From IMG/VR virus record IMGVR_UViG_3300002137_000339, positions 1 through 27,621 of that record: 27,621 bases of DNA; one strand, 5' to 3'. The notes below the pieces were generated by a model that saw only the letters and a list, made by a program, of their open reading frames with translations, was not told the DNA's origin and did no database searches. This DNA comes from a virus. The translations under genes and the position numbers were made by a program. Below, piece by piece: positions 19,174-27,313 of this stretch; the first letter of the stretch is position 1; each line of letters begins with the position of its first letter.

Positions 19174-21030
19174 TTATACTACCTCGCAAGCTCCTGCAGC
19201 GCATGCTACCTCTCCTGCTAGATCTGTCATGTCGTCTAATTCAACTACTTTAGATAAATCTACATCGACTAGAGTTTTCATTAACTCCTCATAATCTTCT
19301 TTAGTGCAGTCTTCAAAAGGTGCTTGTTTATAAGTATGGTCGGAGAATGGGAGTACTGACAAGCCATTATAATGTTTACGTTCTTTCCACATCCATTCTG
19401 CTACTGCATCCCATTCTTCGTCTTTAATAGAGATAGTTGCGGATACGTTATGGGAGTTGCTTCCGTTTCCATGTCCAGGCTTAACCCATTCCATCGAAAC
19501 CTTTTTAACTCTCTCTAACAAGTCAAATGCACTTTCTGTTCTAAGAATTGCTCCTACTGGTGCTTTTTGAGGTATTGTGATTACTGCTGTATCATGAGGT
19601 CTAAAGAATTCATCTTCTACTAATGTAGGATGGTTCTTTGCTAGATACCCGTATAGCGATTCGTTTTTACCTACTCTTATTCTTCTTAAGTAGAAATCGT
19701 TATGCCAAGCATGTATTCCAGACGATGTCCCTAGTGTCAGAGAGGTTGTCCCTGCAGGCTTCACGGTAGTTACACGAGCCGCTTTGTTTATTCCGATCAG
19801 CTCAGCAACCCTAATATTCTCTTGGTTAGCTATTTCTGCCGCTTCGGTTGTATTTAACTTTAAAACTGCTCCAGAGCCAATACCTGTCATAGATACTCCG
19901 ATTAATGCATCTTTCTCTGTTGTACGTCTCCATACTTCTCTCAAATAATGGAAGTCAGAATAACCCGCTTGAAGTGTTCCTAAGAACGCTGCTGCTTTTA
20001 CTCTTTCATTTAACTCTTCCTGAGTTTCTACGTTACTTACATTTACTTCGCATAAGTTACAGAACTGATAAGGTCTAAGGGCGATCTCACAGCATGGATT
20101 AGTCCCCCAATCTTTATCATTAGTAAAGTATATTCCTGGCTCTCCTGCTCCCGAAGCTTTTACCCTATTCCATAAGTCTAAGAAGTATTCTTTTGTTACT
20201 TTTCTTCGCAGTAATGCTGCAGAGTTGTTAGCTCTTCCTCTTTGCGGGTTTAATTCCCACCAGTTTCCAGACTTACAAGAGATCATTTCTTCGTCGTCTG
20301 CTGAGAATAATGATATTAAGGCTGCTCTTCTGATTCCTCCTGCCAGTACTGCATCTGCGATATGACAAACTATATCATGAACTTCTATCGGCTCTAATTT
20401 ATCTCCATCTTCTTTACGGTCTAAGATTCCTTGCATCTTTACAAGACATTCTTTCAACGGTTGAGGGCCTGGTGCTTTACCTCCTGATGTTATCAGTGCA
20501 GCTCCTTTTGGTCTAATGTCAGAATAATCAAATCTCAAAGTAGAACCTCCTTGGAAGTGTGATTTTATTAATGCTTTTACTGCGTCTGCCCATCCTTCTA
20601 TAGAGTCACTAATCAAGTATCTTCTAAACTTAGCAGGGTTTGGTCTTCTTATCTCAGGTAGTTTTTCTACGTGGTGTTTTTGAACAGAAAATCCTATACC
20701 TGTTCCTCCTAAAAGTAAAAACATAATCTCTCCGAATGTTCTCCAGTCATCTACAGGTGCATACGCACAGTTATAGATACGGTTCGGACTAATTTCAATA
20801 GGCTTTCCTGCAAATTGCATAGACCTCATTGAAGGAAGTATCTTTTTATCGTAAACGAATTTGTAAGTATTTTCAATTTCGTCTGCTAATTGCGGATACT
20901 TTTTTAAGTGCATAGCTTTGTTTCTGTCTACTAATTCGGTCCATATCTCCCGTCTATTAAGACTTGGAGTGTATTTTGCGTACTTTAAGAAAACTGTGAT
21001 GTCTGATAGGATTTTCTGACTGATGTCCAT
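19174..21030 (-). CDS. nrdJ: adenosylcobalamin-dependent (class II) ribonucleoside-triphosphate reductase
   Basis: 618 residues of the monomeric B12-dependent type (Lactobacillus leichmannii RTPR, 739 residues, is the reference). Reduces ribonucleotides to deoxyribonucleotides without oxygen. Conserved parts: LPSMRSMQFAG (65-75), RIYNCAYAPVDD with the first redox Cys C88, LLLGGTGIGFSVQ, the DIRPKGAALITSGGKAPGPQ loop, NPCCEIALRPYQFCNLCEVN with the thiyl Cys C313 and partner C324 (11 apart, as C408/C419 in RTPR), KPAGTTSLTLGTSSG, and the C-terminal shuttle pair C610/C615 (CAAGAC). The phage thioredoxin could regenerate that pair. B12 must come from the host. In a unit with the helicase; 64 nt gap between them. 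Confidence 0.95.
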   Translation of the reverse strand: MDISQKILSDITVFLKYAKYTPSLNRREIWTELVDRNKAMHLKKYPQLADEIENTYKFVYDKKILPSMRSMQFAGKPIEISPNRIYNCAYAPVDDWRTFGEIMFLLLGGTGIGFSVQKHHVEKLPEIRRPNPAKFRRYLISDSIEGWADAVKALIKSHFQGGSTLRFDYSDIRPKGAALITSGGKAPGPQPLKECLVKMQGILDRKEDGDKLEPIEVHDIVCHIADAVLAGGIRRAALISLFSADDEEMISCKSGNWWELNPQRGRANNSAALLRRKVTKEYFLDLWNRVKASGAGEPGIYFTNDKDWGTNPCCEIALRPYQFCNLCEVNVSNVETQEELNERVKAAAFLGTLQAGYSDFHYLREVWRRTTEKDALIGVSMTGIGSGAVLKLNTTEAAEIANQENIRVAELIGINKAARVTTVKPAGTTSLTLGTSSGIHAWHNDFYLRRIRVGKNESLYGYLAKNHPTLVEDEFFRPHDTAVITIPQKAPVGAILRTESAFDLLERVKKVSMEWVKPGHGNGSNSHNVSATISIKDEEWDAVAEWMWKERKHYNGLSVLPFSDHTYKQAPFEDCTKEDYEELMKTLVDVDLSKVVELDDMTDLAGEVACAAGACEVV

Positions 21031-21094
21031 TTATATTTGATTTTTATATTGTATATAATAACTATGTGATTTTTAAAGAAAATTAGGTTTTCTT

Positions 21095-22474
21095 TTAAGA
21101 AACTGTGGAAAGTTGTGCAAATTTTTCGGCTAGTACTTTTTTATCAAAGCTATCCATTAGATTAAACGTCTTAGAGCCAGAAGATCCGTTAGAGGCGGGG
21201 AACTCATCGTAGGTCGGAACATCTTCTGTGAGTTTGATATGCCCGGTATTGGTATCTACCAATGCTCCAAACGTCATACCATCCATACCGTATCGGTTCT
21301 TCATAATGTGTACTCTGCCTGTTCCGTTTACCTTATCTTCTTTCTTTCTTGAGAGAGACATACAGAAGTCCGATACCATAATCTTATCGTAAGATCCTGC
21401 AGCTTTATCGCCTTCTATTACATCATCCTTAGCACCCATTCTATTTACTTGAGAAGGAGAGATTATTGGAATCTTAAGCTCTTTAGCTAATCCTTTACAT
21501 GCTACATACACATCATCTATCTCATCTTTCCTCTCTGCGAACTTATTCGAAGTCCCTCTTAAGTAGTCGATATAATCTATAATTACTAAATCCGGCTTAA
21601 CTTCTGAGTCTACACATTTTTGGAGATGTGCTCTTATGGTTGAGACTGAGGCCATCTTAGGCGGGTATTCTTTTATGATTAGGTTTCCGGTTAATTCTGA
21701 TACCATCTTATCTATCTTAGCTCTATGGTCTCCGATATGTTCTATTCCTATGCCTGTTAGGTAGCAATCAAATCTTTTACCTACATAATCCTCTCCTAAT
21801 TCAAGGGTATAGTATACTACGTTGTATCCCATCTTTACAGCATGTGCTGCCATTCCTACCATAAGCCAACTTTTACCTCCTCCCGGGTTACCGAATACTA
21901 TTCCTAAATCACCCGGGCCGAATCCGCCTTGCATTAGGTTATTAAGTTCCGGCCATGGAGTCGGTATTGTAGGTCTAGAATCTTTTCTATATCTAGTCTC
22001 TATGTCTTTATTGTACTCATGTCCAATATTCCTATCTGCTCCTGCTTTTAACGCATTATCTATTAAAACTCTAATAGTATCATACTCTCCGGTATTTAAC
22101 ATATCTACAGAGCTAAGCAGTGCTGATTTAAGTTGTTGGTTTTTGCAGAAAGCGGTAAATTCTTCTTCTACGTATTGTAACTCATCGTCTGAATGTTTAT
22201 AAGCTTCTTTGAGTTGCTCTCTAATTGAGGTTTTTAAGATTTCATTATCTAATCTCTTTACTTCTATAGTTAAAGTCTCCATAGAGATTACTGTATGGTA
22301 CTTATGCCAGTATCTCAATATCTCATTTATGATCCACTTGTGGGCTGGATTAGGGAAATGTTCGTCTGTTAGAACATCGTATATGTTTTGCAAGAACTCT
22401 TTTCTTGTTAGTAAAGCTCCTAATGTCTTTACCTGGAATGCTGGACCGTAGTCACTTAGCTGCTTTAACGTCAT
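21095..22474 (-). CDS. DnaB-family replicative helicase
   Basis: 459 residues. N-terminal helical domain (about 1-150), then the RecA-type ATPase of DnaB/T4 gp41: GFGPGDLGIVFGNPGGGKSW with Walker A GNPGGGKS at 195-202, YYTLELGEDYVGKR (the H1a-like Glu region), Walker B LVIIDYIDYL at about 296-305, ISPSQVNR (sensor-like Gln, H3) and a late MKNRYGMDG Arg/Lys-finger segment. Unwinds the fork on the lagging strand as a hexamer. It has its own promoter 48 nt upstream, overlapping the end of the exonuclease gene. No separate primase is seen in the window. Confidence 0.94.
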   Translation of the reverse strand: MTLKQLSDYGPAFQVKTLGALLTRKEFLQNIYDVLTDEHFPNPAHKWIINEILRYWHKYHTVISMETLTIEVKRLDNEILKTSIREQLKEAYKHSDDELQYVEEEFTAFCKNQQLKSALLSSVDMLNTGEYDTIRVLIDNALKAGADRNIGHEYNKDIETRYRKDSRPTIPTPWPELNNLMQGGFGPGDLGIVFGNPGGGKSWLMVGMAAHAVKMGYNVVYYTLELGEDYVGKRFDCYLTGIGIEHIGDHRAKIDKMVSELTGNLIIKEYPPKMASVSTIRAHLQKCVDSEVKPDLVIIDYIDYLRGTSNKFAERKDEIDDVYVACKGLAKELKIPIISPSQVNRMGAKDDVIEGDKAAGSYDKIMVSDFCMSLSRKKEDKVNGTGRVHIMKNRYGMDGMTFGALVDTNTGHIKLTEDVPTYDEFPASNGSSGSKTFNLMDSFDKKVLAEKFAQLSTVS

Positions 22475-22521
22475 TTATTTTCTATAACTATTTAATTAAT
22501 ATAACTTATTTTTCTTGTACT

Positions 22522-22553
22522 GTAATATACGATCTTATCTTAAGTTTCCCAAC
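22522..22553 (-). promoter_or_regulatory. promoter, GTTGG-N19-TATATTAC, for the helicase-reductase unit
   Basis: GTTGG at 22553-22549, 19 nt, TATATT at 22529-22524 on the minus strand. The -33 element lies inside the last codons of the exonuclease gene. Leader of about 45 nt before the helicase ATG, the longest of the set. Confidence 0.62.
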
Positions 22554-23575
22554 TTAAAAAAAGTATCAGTTACCCACCCTTCTATATTCTTTATAAAATG
22601 ATCTACTCCGTCCTGGTGGTACATCTCTAGAAACTCTTTTCTATGAAATGGATTATTCTCTTCCTGTATTAATTCTTCGATGTACTTTATCTGCCTATCG
22701 TCCAATATCGGGTTTCGGAGGTCCATCAACTTGTAGGAGTTTCTTATAACCTGTTCCCCTTGTAGTATTTGAGCATAGATTTTATGCTGTGTTAATTTAG
22801 CTTCTGATATCTCAAAGATGTCTTCTAGAGTTAGTGAATGTTTTACTAATTCCGGGAACCTCTTTAGAAGTGTTTTCGGGCCTAGTCCCTTAATTCCCGA
22901 TATTGCATCTGATTTATCTCCTAATAAGGTTTTGTATAGTATGAAGTTGTCTGAATGTATTCCGAATTCCTCTGCTACTTCTTTCTGTTTGTAAAATTTC
23001 TTACCTATAGGCCTATAGACTGTTACCTTATTACTGACCAGCTGCAGATAGTCTTTGTCTGAGGATACTATTATTACGTCTGAGTTGTGAGTATGTGGGA
23101 GGGTGTTCGCCATGTAAGCTATCATATCGTCAGCCTCTGCCTTATCTATCATTCCTGTCTTTACTGGTAGACATTGTAAATAGTGGATTAGACGTGTTAT
23201 CTGGTCTACTTTAGACTCTCCTTCTTCTTCAATATTATCATAGGTGTCCCAGTTTGTTATCCTAGTTATTCCGCGGTTTGACTTATATTCCGGTAAGAGG
23301 TTTTTTCTATTGTTCGAAGATCCTACTCCGTCAAAGATAACATACACTCCTGTTGGCTGTACTAACTGTATCAAGGACCCTAGTGATCTTATAAACCCGG
23401 CCATACCTCCGATAGGAATTCCTTCTTTATTTAAGAAATTAATTGTAGCAAAGTTTCTGAAGAATAGGTTAAGAGCATCTATCATTAGTACTCGTGAATG
23501 GAATTCCTGTACTACTGCAGGTGAGGATTCATGCTCTGTAACAGTAGCAAGAAGAGCTCTTAGATTAGTTGACAT
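22535..23575 (-). CDS. 5'-3' exonuclease, FEN / T4 RNase H type (start moved to 23575)
   Basis: 346 residues from the Met at 23575 (MSTNLRALLATVTEHESSP). A longer frame to 23620 is rejected: it would start upstream of the promoter's -7 box (23586-23579) and inside a terminator hairpin. FEN-family metal-site residues are visible in VLMIDALNLFFR, YVIFDG and the Arg/Lys-containing KNLLPEYKSNRG, DKAEADDMIAYM, VSSDKDYLQL, and the helix-hairpin-helix GDKSDAISGIKGLGPKT. Removes RNA primers and flaps during lagging-strand maturation. Single-gene unit with a leaderless start, between recombinase and helicase. Confidence 0.93.
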   Translation of the reverse strand: MSTNLRALLATVTEHESSPAVVQEFHSRVLMIDALNLFFRNFATINFLNKEGIPIGGMAGFIRSLGSLIQLVQPTGVYVIFDGVGSSNNRKNLLPEYKSNRGITRITNWDTYDNIEEEGESKVDQITRLIHYLQCLPVKTGMIDKAEADDMIAYMANTLPHTHNSDVIIVSSDKDYLQLVSNKVTVYRPIGKKFYKQKEVAEEFGIHSDNFILYKTLLGDKSDAISGIKGLGPKTLLKRFPELVKHSLTLEDIFEISEAKLTQHKIYAQILQGEQVIRNSYKLMDLRNPILDDRQIKYIEELIQEENNPFHRKEFLEMYHQDGVDHFIKNIEGWVTDTFFKLGNLR

Positions 23576-23578
23576 ACT

Positions 23579-23610
23579 TAAAGATAATAAAAAACCCCTG
23601 CATAAGCAAG
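23579..23610 (-). promoter_or_regulatory. promoter, CTTGC-N19-TATCTTTA, embedded in a terminator; leaderless start
   Basis: CTTGC at 23610-23606 (left arm of the hairpin), 19 nt, TATCTTTA at 23586-23579, then AGT and the ATG at 23575. The T-run of the terminator forms most of the spacer. Same architecture as at 5632-5668, including the shared CTTGCTT(A/C)TGCAGG core. Confidence 0.62.
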
Positions 23611-23614
23611 GGCC
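23587..23614 (-). terminator. intrinsic terminator after the SSB-recombinase unit
   Basis: Minus strand CCCTTGC, loop TTAT, GCAGGGG with one T-G wobble, followed by TTTTTTAT: a textbook intrinsic terminator 26 nt after the recombinase stop. Flanking GG/TT and AAA/TTT allow the stem to extend. Confidence 0.8.
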
Positions 23615-23639
23615 TTTCAACTTAATTTAGAGTTTAGTT

Positions 23640-24725
23640 CTATCCTGGGTCGTTTTCAGTTGGTATTGGTGCTGCATCGCCTTCTTCTGCTTGCTCTACT
23701 ACTATCTCGAAGTCTCCTCCTCCTAGTATTGCTGCCCATTCTGCTGCGTGTGCTGCTTTGTAATTCTTAAGATCTTTATCTTCATCTAGAATGAAACCGT
23801 GAGGTGTCATAATAATCTTACCTCTAGTTGTTATACCGTTGATATGATTCTTATCTATCTGGAGATTTGTTCTCTTAGCGAATTCTACCTGCTTACCGTC
23901 TTTGATTGCTTTAATCTTAGATGTGCCGGCATTCATAATGTTTCCAAAGGTGACTACAAACGTTGCGTCATACCACATAGCAAAACCTCCCTTATTCATA
24001 AGTTTCGGCTGTCCCATTGGTGATTCTGCTTTCTGTGTCCACACCTTGTTTACAACTACTAATGAGTTAGTATAAGGAGAGGACTCTTTTCTCGACATTA
24101 CGATACGTTGATTAACTCCGTTACCGAATTGTGTAGACATTGCTCCTGCGTTCCATTCATTATTGTTCTTATTAGAACGTACTGATAATTCGCAAGGTAC
24201 TGATCCGATTGAATCCCATAAGAAGAGTAAGTCGTAAGGTAATGCTCCTTTCTTTTGCTCGTCTATCAGGTCTAGTATGAAAGCCGCTACATCTTCTATT
24301 GTGTGTATAGTCTCCCTGTCTACGTAAATAAAGAATCCTCCATAGTCTAAGACTTCTCCGGTATCTTCATCTACTGTTTGTTCTACTTGTAAACCCATCT
24401 GGACAGCATGTTCCCAGTTCCACTTCATCTCTGTAGTAATGAATACTGGTAGTATTCCGGCTTTTTGAGCCGATACTGCTGCCTCTAATAATGCTGTAGA
24501 CTTCCCTGTATCGGAATGGCCTCTTAGCATAGTTATGTGTCCCATTGGGATCCCCGGTATAGAGGTGATCTCTTGAAATGCCGGGGATAATGGGATCCAT
24601 TTCTGGTCTTTAAAGCGAACATTTTTACTCAGCAATTTCTGCTCTTTAAACTTATTGAGGTTAAACCCTTTTTTAAGTTCTGCGGATACAGCTTCTGTTA
24701 GTGATTTGCTTTGTTTTTTCGCCAT
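23640..24725 (-). CDS. uvsX: UvsX/RecA-like recombinase
   Basis: 361 residues. RecA core: GIPMGHITMLRGHSDTGKST with Walker A GHSDTGKS at 69-76, VFITTEMKWNWEHA carrying the catalytic Glu, Walker B YDLLFLWDSIGSVP near 165-178, and a loop region around NAGAMSTQFGNGVNQRI expected to contact DNA. Acidic C-terminal tail (VVEQAEEGDAAPIPTENDPG), a common regulatory feature of RecA proteins. Forms filaments on ssDNA for recombination-dependent replication and repair. Sits 8 nt downstream of the gp32-like SSB gene, its functional partner, and just upstream of the terminator at 23587. Confidence 0.92.
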   Translation of the reverse strand: MAKKQSKSLTEAVSAELKKGFNLNKFKEQKLLSKNVRFKDQKWIPLSPAFQEITSIPGIPMGHITMLRGHSDTGKSTALLEAAVSAQKAGILPVFITTEMKWNWEHAVQMGLQVEQTVDEDTGEVLDYGGFFIYVDRETIHTIEDVAAFILDLIDEQKKGALPYDLLFLWDSIGSVPCELSVRSNKNNNEWNAGAMSTQFGNGVNQRIVMSRKESSPYTNSLVVVNKVWTQKAESPMGQPKLMNKGGFAMWYDATFVVTFGNIMNAGTSKIKAIKDGKQVEFAKRTNLQIDKNHINGITTRGKIIMTPHGFILDEDKDLKNYKAAHAAEWAAILGGGDFEIVVEQAEEGDAAPIPTENDPG

Positions 24726-24733
24726 CGATTATC

Positions 24734-25552
24734 TTAGAAAGGTACAGCGTCGTCTTCAAATAAACTATCGAATTTATCAGCTTTCGATTCTGCCTTCTTT
24801 CCTGAGTTCTCTAAGGAAAACTTGTTTGTCGGTGATGAAGGAGTGTCAAATGCTACCATTGGAGTTGGTACATCTGTTTCTGCTTCTTCTGGAGCTAGAT
24901 AATCATGAAGTACTTTTTTCATGTCGTCAAATTCCATTCTACTAAATGCTTCTGTTGGATTAGGTTGATCTTCTAAGACTGTTGCAAGTAGGGCTGCATT
25001 GTCTGTTAAGGTAGTTTCTGCAGTTCTTGCTCTGATGGTTGTCTTAGCGTAGCCTGTTCCTGTTGTAGCAGCATCGATGGTAGTTAAAGTTAAATCTCTA
25101 CCTGTAATAATGTCTGTAAAATCTCCTATGTCCTCATCTTCAACCATTGATAATAATTCCATGTAGATCTCTTTTCCGAATCCCCATAGTTTTACTCCTT
25201 CATCTTCCTTACCTCTTACGATTACTGGAGCAAATACTCTCATTTTAGGTTCTAGCTTTCTAGCAAGTCTCCAGTTTTCCTGTCCTCCTGCTTCTCTCAA
25301 TTTTGCAACAAATTCAACTATTGGATCTTTATCTCCGAAGTTGATTGGTGAAATGATTGGGAATTTGTGAATACCGTAATGGAACATTAGCTCCGAAAAT
25401 GGATTTGATTTGTTGAATTTTGACGGCACTACTCGAATAACTTCCTTACCTACACTCGGTTTATAAAAGTTGTTTTTCCTTGACCCTGTCGACTGGGCAC
25501 TGTTCTGGGTTTGCATAGCTTGTAGCTTTGCTTTGATTTCATTTACGTTCAT
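24734..25552 (-). CDS. gp32-like single-stranded DNA-binding protein
   Basis: 272 residues. N-terminal polar Gln/Ser-rich linker (MQTQNSAQSTGSRKNN), an OB-fold-like core (IRVVPSKFNKSNPFSELMFH, KMRVFAPVIVRGKEDEGVKL, WGFGKEIYMELLSMVED) matching T4 gp32-type proteins where EGKVF..FGKKI occurs, then DLTLTTIDAATTGTGY and an acidic tail. The final LFEDDAVPF resembles the DDDIPF protein-docking tip of bacterial SSB. T4 gp32's zinc-binding Cys/His cluster is absent. Coats ssDNA and loads recombinase and helicase. First gene of the SSB-recombinase unit. Confidence 0.85.
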   Translation of the reverse strand: MNVNEIKAKLQAMQTQNSAQSTGSRKNNFYKPSVGKEVIRVVPSKFNKSNPFSELMFHYGIHKFPIISPINFGDKDPIVEFVAKLREAGGQENWRLARKLEPKMRVFAPVIVRGKEDEGVKLWGFGKEIYMELLSMVEDEDIGDFTDIITGRDLTLTTIDAATTGTGYAKTTIRARTAETTLTDNAALLATVLEDQPNPTEAFSRMEFDDMKKVLHDYLAPEEAETDVPTPMVAFDTPSSPTNKFSLENSGKKAESKADKFDSLFEDDAVPF

Positions 25553-25569
25553 TCTTATAACTTATTACT

Positions 25570-25601
25570 ATAATATATGAACTTTGCTGCTCAGAGGCAA
25601 C
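25570..25601 (-). promoter_or_regulatory. promoter, GTTGC-N19-TATATTAT, for the SSB-recombinase unit
   Basis: GTTGC at 25601-25597, 19 nt, TATATT at 25577-25572 on the minus strand, then AGTAATAAG into the leader. The box and following bases (TATATTATAGTAATAA) are identical to those of the queC promoter at 7648-7679. Confidence 0.68.
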
Positions 25602-25607
25602 TTAGAT

Positions 25608-26069
25608 TTACACGTTTCTAATTTCGTGTATTTTTGTTTTTAGAGATCTTAATTCTCCTTGAGTAGTCAGCAGCACTGTATTTCTATAATGCTGCCAGTC
25701 CACTCTAAAACGGGTGTCCACCACTCCCCCGTTTAAACTTTTAATAAGCTCGTTGAGTGCATTAATAGTGTAGAGAGTGTTAGTCTCCTTTTTTCTATGA
25801 ACTAAAATTGTATTCGGTGGAATACTATCTATGCTCATTTCATCTAAATTATAGGTACAGGCTACTTCGTCTGAATCTTTTATATTTAAGATGAATATTT
25901 TATTATATAGTATTGTGTGTTTTTGTGTTAGATCGGCTATAAAGTAATCTATCTCCTCAGTGGGTACGAATGTACACAACAGTTTATTCTTCAACATCTC
26001 TTGACTCTCTATAGTATCTATATCATACATATCAAAAGGGCTGTAAAGTATCGTATCTTTTTCCAACAT
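25608..26069 (-). CDS. hypothetical protein, 153 aa, coupled to the DNA polymerase
   Basis: Starts MLEKDTILYSPFDMYDIDTI and overlaps the 3' end of the polymerase gene by 38 nt in another frame, so it is co-transcribed and probably translationally coupled. Acidic N-terminal half, alpha/beta pattern (NKIFILNIKDSDEVACTY, NTILVHRKKETNTLYTINAL) and a basic C-terminal helix (GELRSLKTKIHEIRNV). No family recognised. Position suggests a polymerase accessory factor, but nothing in the residues confirms that. Confidence 0.75.
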   Translation of the reverse strand: MLEKDTILYSPFDMYDIDTIESQEMLKNKLLCTFVPTEEIDYFIADLTQKHTILYNKIFILNIKDSDEVACTYNLDEMSIDSIPPNTILVHRKKETNTLYTINALNELIKSLNGGVVDTRFRVDWQHYRNTVLLTTQGELRSLKTKIHEIRNV

Positions 26070-27303
26070 TTATCGTTATCTTTAAATTTTCTTTTTCAAA
26101 GACTTCTACTATTTTACGTAGAATATCTTTATCTTCTTTTGCTAAATCTAAGAGTATTGCATCATATGTATACAGTACTATCTTAGACTTTTTATCTTCC
26201 AGAAGATAGAGTATTTTCTGCAATAAACCAACATTACTTACAGTTTCATAATTCTGTATTATGTAATTGAATAGTTTCTGCGGATTCATATTTGCTAAGT
26301 CTTTCCTGTAAAACCTATATCTTTCATCCACCCCGTCGATATAGCCTTGCTTTTGAAACTTTGTCCATAGTTCATCTATATAGGCAGTTGTGAGTTTAAA
26401 GAATTCAAAATCCTTATACTGTTCAAAGACGTTTCCGTATAGTTGCTTAAATACTAGCTTCTTTGCTTCGTCCCTATCCATTCCATATACCTGTCCAAAA
26501 TCTTCATAAATATCTCCTGTTGCAGACTCGTACTGTACTAATTTCGATATCAAAGTAGGATGGTATGCTACCAAATCTATTTCCATTAAGAGATCGTTTC
26601 TCGGTATAAAAACACTTCTACACCCGTTATCTTTGTTCAATGCTGCGAAGTTTATATGGTTAAAGTGGTTGGAAGGTCTTCCTGTTGTGTTATTGAGGTT
26701 GTATTGGGTTAGAATATGGTGATTAATAAGTGAAAGAAAGGGTCTCTCTATGTTAAAGTACTCCTCTAATGTATCACTTACCTTTAAGCCGTTTCTTTCT
26801 ATAACCCAAAATATATCTTCTACTGTTTTCCGGAATTCATTAGGTGAATAGTCTGCTATACCTTTAAGATGTTCTTCTGATACTTTTTGACAATGCTCAA
26901 AATGCTTTACAATCGGAATAATATTACTTAGTTCTGGATCGTTATAATACCTTCTTGAAAAGTAATTTAATGCTTGAGTGTTTTCTTCTTTAATACCGGG
27001 TAGAGAGTATGTATTTTGACCGTGGTAAAAGTAATTAAAGACTTTCCTATCCGGAGTATAGATTTTCTGTATAGTTGCTAGCCATTCTCTGACTTGAGTA
27101 TGTTCTATTTTTAATGCTTCGCTGTGAAAGAAGTTTAAGAGGTATCCTTCCTTTGTATCTACATCTTTTACGTATAGGCAAAGAGGAGTATAAATAGCGG
27201 GATGTAACTCGAGATGTCTCTGTATAGGAATAGCTATAATATTCTCTAACTTATGATCCTTTAGATCATCGAACTGCTCTTGTGTCTCTATTAACCAAAA
27301 CAT
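26032..27303 (-). CDS. divergent family A DNA polymerase (polymerase domain only)
   Basis: 423 residues. Polymerase motifs in order: TGRPSNHFNHINFAALNK (207-224), comparable to TGRLSS..NLQNIP of Pol I; motif A EIDLVAYHP with catalytic D243; motif B R277-x3-K281-x3-F285-x3-Y289-G290 (RDEAKKLVFKQLYG), the exact O-helix spacing; motif C TYDAILL with catalytic D381. Two deviations: the motif A Glu (E710 of E. coli Pol I) is His248, and motif C HDE is YDA. The first 190 residues keep a faint exonuclease-like strand pattern but no acidic exonuclease motif. So a polymerase without visible proofreading, much shorter than T7 (about 700). Own promoter directly upstream. Confidence 0.85.
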   Translation of the reverse strand: MFWLIETQEQFDDLKDHKLENIIAIPIQRHLELHPAIYTPLCLYVKDVDTKEGYLLNFFHSEALKIEHTQVREWLATIQKIYTPDRKVFNYFYHGQNTYSLPGIKEENTQALNYFSRRYYNDPELSNIIPIVKHFEHCQKVSEEHLKGIADYSPNEFRKTVEDIFWVIERNGLKVSDTLEEYFNIERPFLSLINHHILTQYNLNNTTGRPSNHFNHINFAALNKDNGCRSVFIPRNDLLMEIDLVAYHPTLISKLVQYESATGDIYEDFGQVYGMDRDEAKKLVFKQLYGNVFEQYKDFEFFKLTTAYIDELWTKFQKQGYIDGVDERYRFYRKDLANMNPQKLFNYIIQNYETVSNVGLLQKILYLLEDKKSKIVLYTYDAILLDLAKEDKDILRKIVEVFEKENLKITINVGKRYDTLQPF

Positions 27304-27313
27304 AACCTTTCCT

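Noticed and set aside
21031-21094. Possible promoter before the ribonucleotide reductase gene.
   Set aside because: The gap is A/T-rich with TATTATATAC-like sequence but no TTG element 19 nt upstream; read-through from the helicase promoter is sufficient.
21822-22202. Plus-strand open frame of 126 codons opposite the helicase gene.
   Set aside because: Covers the antisense of the Walker A region of a clear DnaB-type helicase; no independent support.
23576-23620. N-terminal extension of the exonuclease to a Met at 23620.
   Set aside because: The extension would begin inside a terminator hairpin and upstream of the -7 box; the Met at 23575 follows the box by 3 nt.
23244-23630. Plus-strand open frame of 128 codons opposite the exonuclease gene.
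   Set aside because: Antisense shadow of a well-supported FEN-family gene; composition follows the opposite codons and there is no promoter or neighbour on the plus strand.
24367-24600. Minus-strand 77-codon frame within the recombinase gene in another frame.
   Set aside because: Overlaps the Walker A part of the recombinase in a shifted frame; no domain of its own.
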